Assembly: GCA_949316235.1 (NCBI GenBank)
Contig: OX438741.1
Location: 12,897,124-12,961,123 of the forward strand
Direction: 5' to 3'
DNA: 64,000 nucleotides
DNA from: Oegoconia quadripuncta
Lineage: Eukaryota > Arthropoda > Insecta > Lepidoptera > Autostichidae
The translations under genes were made by a program, and so were the position numbers. The number at the start of each line of letters is the position of its first letter. Positions within the stretch are counted from its first letter, which is position 1. Positions 62,085 through 64,000 of the stretch are shown here, piece by piece. The notes beneath the pieces were generated by a model that searched no databases, had not been told where the DNA came from, and saw only the letters and a program-made list of their open reading frames with translations.

Positions 62085-62530
62085 TTTATTAAACGACTTC
62101 AAAAAAGGAGGAGGTTCTGTAGTCGGTGCCTGCGTAGCCTCTAAAATACAAAATCTAATGAAAGTAAACAGTAATAACTTAATTAATTGAATATTTAAAT
62201 TGTATGAAAATTCCTTTGTTAACCGACTTCAAAAAAGGAGGAGGTTCTGTATTCTGGGCGTATTTTTACTGTTTTGTTGATTGTGTATTTTATAGACTAG
62301 GCAGGCACCGACTTCAAAAAGTACCTATTATATATATTTTTAATTTCATTATTATACCTAACTATTATTGTATAGCATTTAAATTGTATTGTATTCTCAT
62401 TATATATAATAGTGTATATCTATCTACAAAGAACATTCTGCTCTGGTTTATTATTTCGTACTTTTCAGTTATTATTATTGCAGTAGTTTAATTAAATTAT
62501 TTTTCCAGGTTTTTTGAAGTCGTTTTATTT
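62085..62530. mobile_element. Half copy of the 46049 foldback element
   Basis: Loop and right arm are present and nearly the same as 46330-46700, but the left arm is cut down to about 60 bases (62122-62180). 'cgacttcaaaaaaggaggag' occurs twice (62093, 62223). Confidence 0.7.
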
Positions 62531-62671
62531 TATATACTTTTTTTAATTATACACATAGTGCTATTCTACACGTTTAATGGTAACATATTGGCTATTTAAA
62601 CATACCATTCTCTAAAATAATAGTCTAAACCGCGGTTGGTATGGCGTGAATGGGCAACAGGCCATCATCTA

Positions 62672-62885
62672 ATATTATAAATGCAAAAGCATGGATGTTT
62701 GTTTATTTGTTTGTTGCTCAATCACGCGAAACGGATGAACGGATTTTGATGAAATTTGGTATTATAGGCAAAACATACATACCCTGGATTAAAACGTATA
62801 TTAAAGATTAAAAATAATTCCCGCCGGATACACCCGCGACAAAATTATTTCACGCAGGTGAAGCTGCGGGCGGAAAGCTAGTTTG
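62672..62885 (+). mobile_element. Interspersed element M
   Basis: 'taatattataaatgcaaaag', 'cgaaacggatgaacggattt', 'accctggattaaaacgtata' and 'gcgggcggaaagctag' in order. Confidence 0.6.
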
Positions 62886-62997
62886 TCATATAATACAGCC
62901 TTGTATGAATAACTAGTACCACTCTAATGCTAAATACATAGTCGATTTTTATCTTTGGGGTACTCGAAGGGTACAAACAATGTAGTATTTGGTTATG

Positions 62998-63050
62998 ACT
63001 ACTTATGCACAGTGGCAGTCGGCCGGGCACATAGCTCGAAGAACTGACGA
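62998..63050 (+). mobile_element. RTE-type LINE scrap
   Basis: [18 protein letters not shown] matches the motif at 38350 and is cut by the following SINE-B. Confidence 0.55.
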
Positions 63051-63561
63051 CCGGTTGGGTGTAATGGATAGTGACCCTGTCAGCGACACCAACGGTTGCG
63101 GGTTCGTATCCCGCGAGGGGTATGTTTGTGTGATGAATACAAACATTTATGACGACCTGTTTGGTTTAGAGGTTAGCAACTCTGACCACTATACCAAAAG
63201 GTTGCGGGTTCGAATCCCGCTAGTGGCATTTGTTTGTGTGATGAATACGGACATGTGTACCCGAGTTATGGATGTTTTCATTTATATATAATATAAGTAT
63301 TTATTTACAAAAAAAATGTATTTATGTAGTATATCAACCATCTGGTATCCACAACACAAGCTTATAGTTGCTTACTGTGGAACTAGGTGGCGCTGCGTGT
63401 ATGTCTAAAGATATTTAATATTATTATTATTTATTTATTCCCGAATCATGGATATTTATATAAATATTTATGTATGTTTATCCGTTGCCTAGTTTCCATA
63501 GCACAAGCTTTGCTTAGTTTGGTGACTAGATGATTGGTGTAAGTGTCCGAAATATTTATTT
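63051..63561 (+). mobile_element. SINE-B split by a SINE-A
   Basis: Head 'ccggttgggtgtaatggata' with B box gggttcgtatcccgcgagg at 63099, to 'acaaacatttat' at 63149. It resumes 'tcccgaatcatggatattta' at 63440 and ends 'gtgtccgaaatatttatttg'. Confidence 0.85.
63150..63439 (+). mobile_element. SINE-A nested in SINE-B
   Basis: Complete: head 'gacgacctgtttggtttaga', B box gggttcgaatcccgctagt at 63207, middle, and (TTA)n tail. The bases 'atttat' precede it and also end it, consistent with a short target duplication. Confidence 0.85.
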
Positions 63562-63564
63562 GTA

Positions 63565-63830
63565 AAGGATTTATCCGTTAGACTGGTCCACGCCTCTGGA
63601 GATGTGAGAGCTGGTGCGTACTTTGCTCAGCAGCTGAGCTTATGCATTCAGCGGGGCAATAGCGCTAGCGTACTAGGTACTATGCCTCACGGAAGCGAGT
63701 TGGACGGCGTATTTTTTCTATAGGATATAGGTGTTTTTAATTGTGTTTTATAAATTTGTTGTTTCATGTACAAACTAAATAAATATTTTTTAAATTTTTA
63801 TTTATTATTATTATTATCCTTTAAATCTAC
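63565..63830 (+). mobile_element. LINE family H C-terminus and 3' end
   Basis: The frame 63565-63723 reads KDLSVRLVHASGDVRAGAYF, AQQLSLCIQRGNSASVLGTM and PHGSELDGVFFL with stop TAG 63721-63723. A short 3'UTR follows, ending 'caaactaaataaatatttt'. Homologous to 57541-57810. The last 170 bases of the window show nothing I recognise. Confidence 0.7.
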
Positions 63831-64000
63831 ATATTGGTATGGAACCCCACACTTGGCCGTTTTCTTATGTATGTCTTCCTTATAAAGAGAATTATTATAC
63901 TGAGAAATGAACTAAAATCTTATAGTCAAGAAGCCACAAAGAGTTACAAAGAAATAATGTGCTCCTTTGTCGACGAAAAACAATTTCAGACAAAATTGTA

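Noticed and set aside
1..64000. CRISPR array, bacterial operon or viral genome
   Set aside because: No regularly spaced identical repeats with unique spacers, no compact gene order, and clear spliced-gene and insect retroelement content instead.

Overview
The window looks like lepidopteran (moth or butterfly) nuclear DNA: AT-rich, gene-poor and crowded with tRNA-headed SINEs, 5'-truncated non-LTR retrotransposons and small inverted-repeat DNA elements, many nested in one another. Only one host protein-coding gene can be supported.

The gene lies on the + strand from 31213 to 57455 and encodes a rhodopsin-class neuropeptide receptor of the orexin/allatotropin type. Seven coding exons (31213-31812, 37318-37465, 43657-43798, 51620-51732, 55166-55265, 56490-56602, 57229-57455) join with matching phases and GT-AG borders into a 480-residue protein. 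It has a signal peptide, a long glycosylatable N-terminus, seven membrane segments, DRW and NPLIY motifs, and the extracellular disulfide pair. The best identification is an allatotropin receptor; a close orexin-like paralogue is possible. An in-frame stop upstream of the ATG and a good splice acceptor at 31145 suggest that further 5'UTR exons lie upstream, not identified here.

The left part, 1-31145, is intergenic or upstream intron. It holds SINEs of three families, LINE 3' ends, a PIF/Harbinger-like miniature element (8155-8513), foldback elements, a duplicated minisatellite block (21422-21990), and a GC-rich LINE tail with a 15-bp target duplication (22705-23113). The six introns (5.5, 6.2, 7.8, 3.4, 1.2 and 0.6 kb) are mostly mobile DNA. 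They include two LINEs with reverse transcriptase coding (34741-36620 and about 40650-41835), a Helitron-associated coding fragment, a 0.65-kb foldback element and a 5S rRNA-like relic. Downstream of the gene, 57456-64000, there are again only retroelement remnants, the nearest starting about 100 bases after the stop codon.

SINE names are mine. SINE-A has the 'gacctgtttggtgtagtgg' head, SINE-B the 'gaccgattggtgtagtgg' head, SINE-C the 'ccgcctccgtggctcaatg' head, and SINE-D the head 'gtgactcaacggttaagac'. A copy is called + when its tRNA-like head reads on the + strand. I found no CRISPR array, bacterial gene or intact tRNA gene. Repeat boundaries were read by eye and can be off by 10-30 bases unless a target duplication is described.
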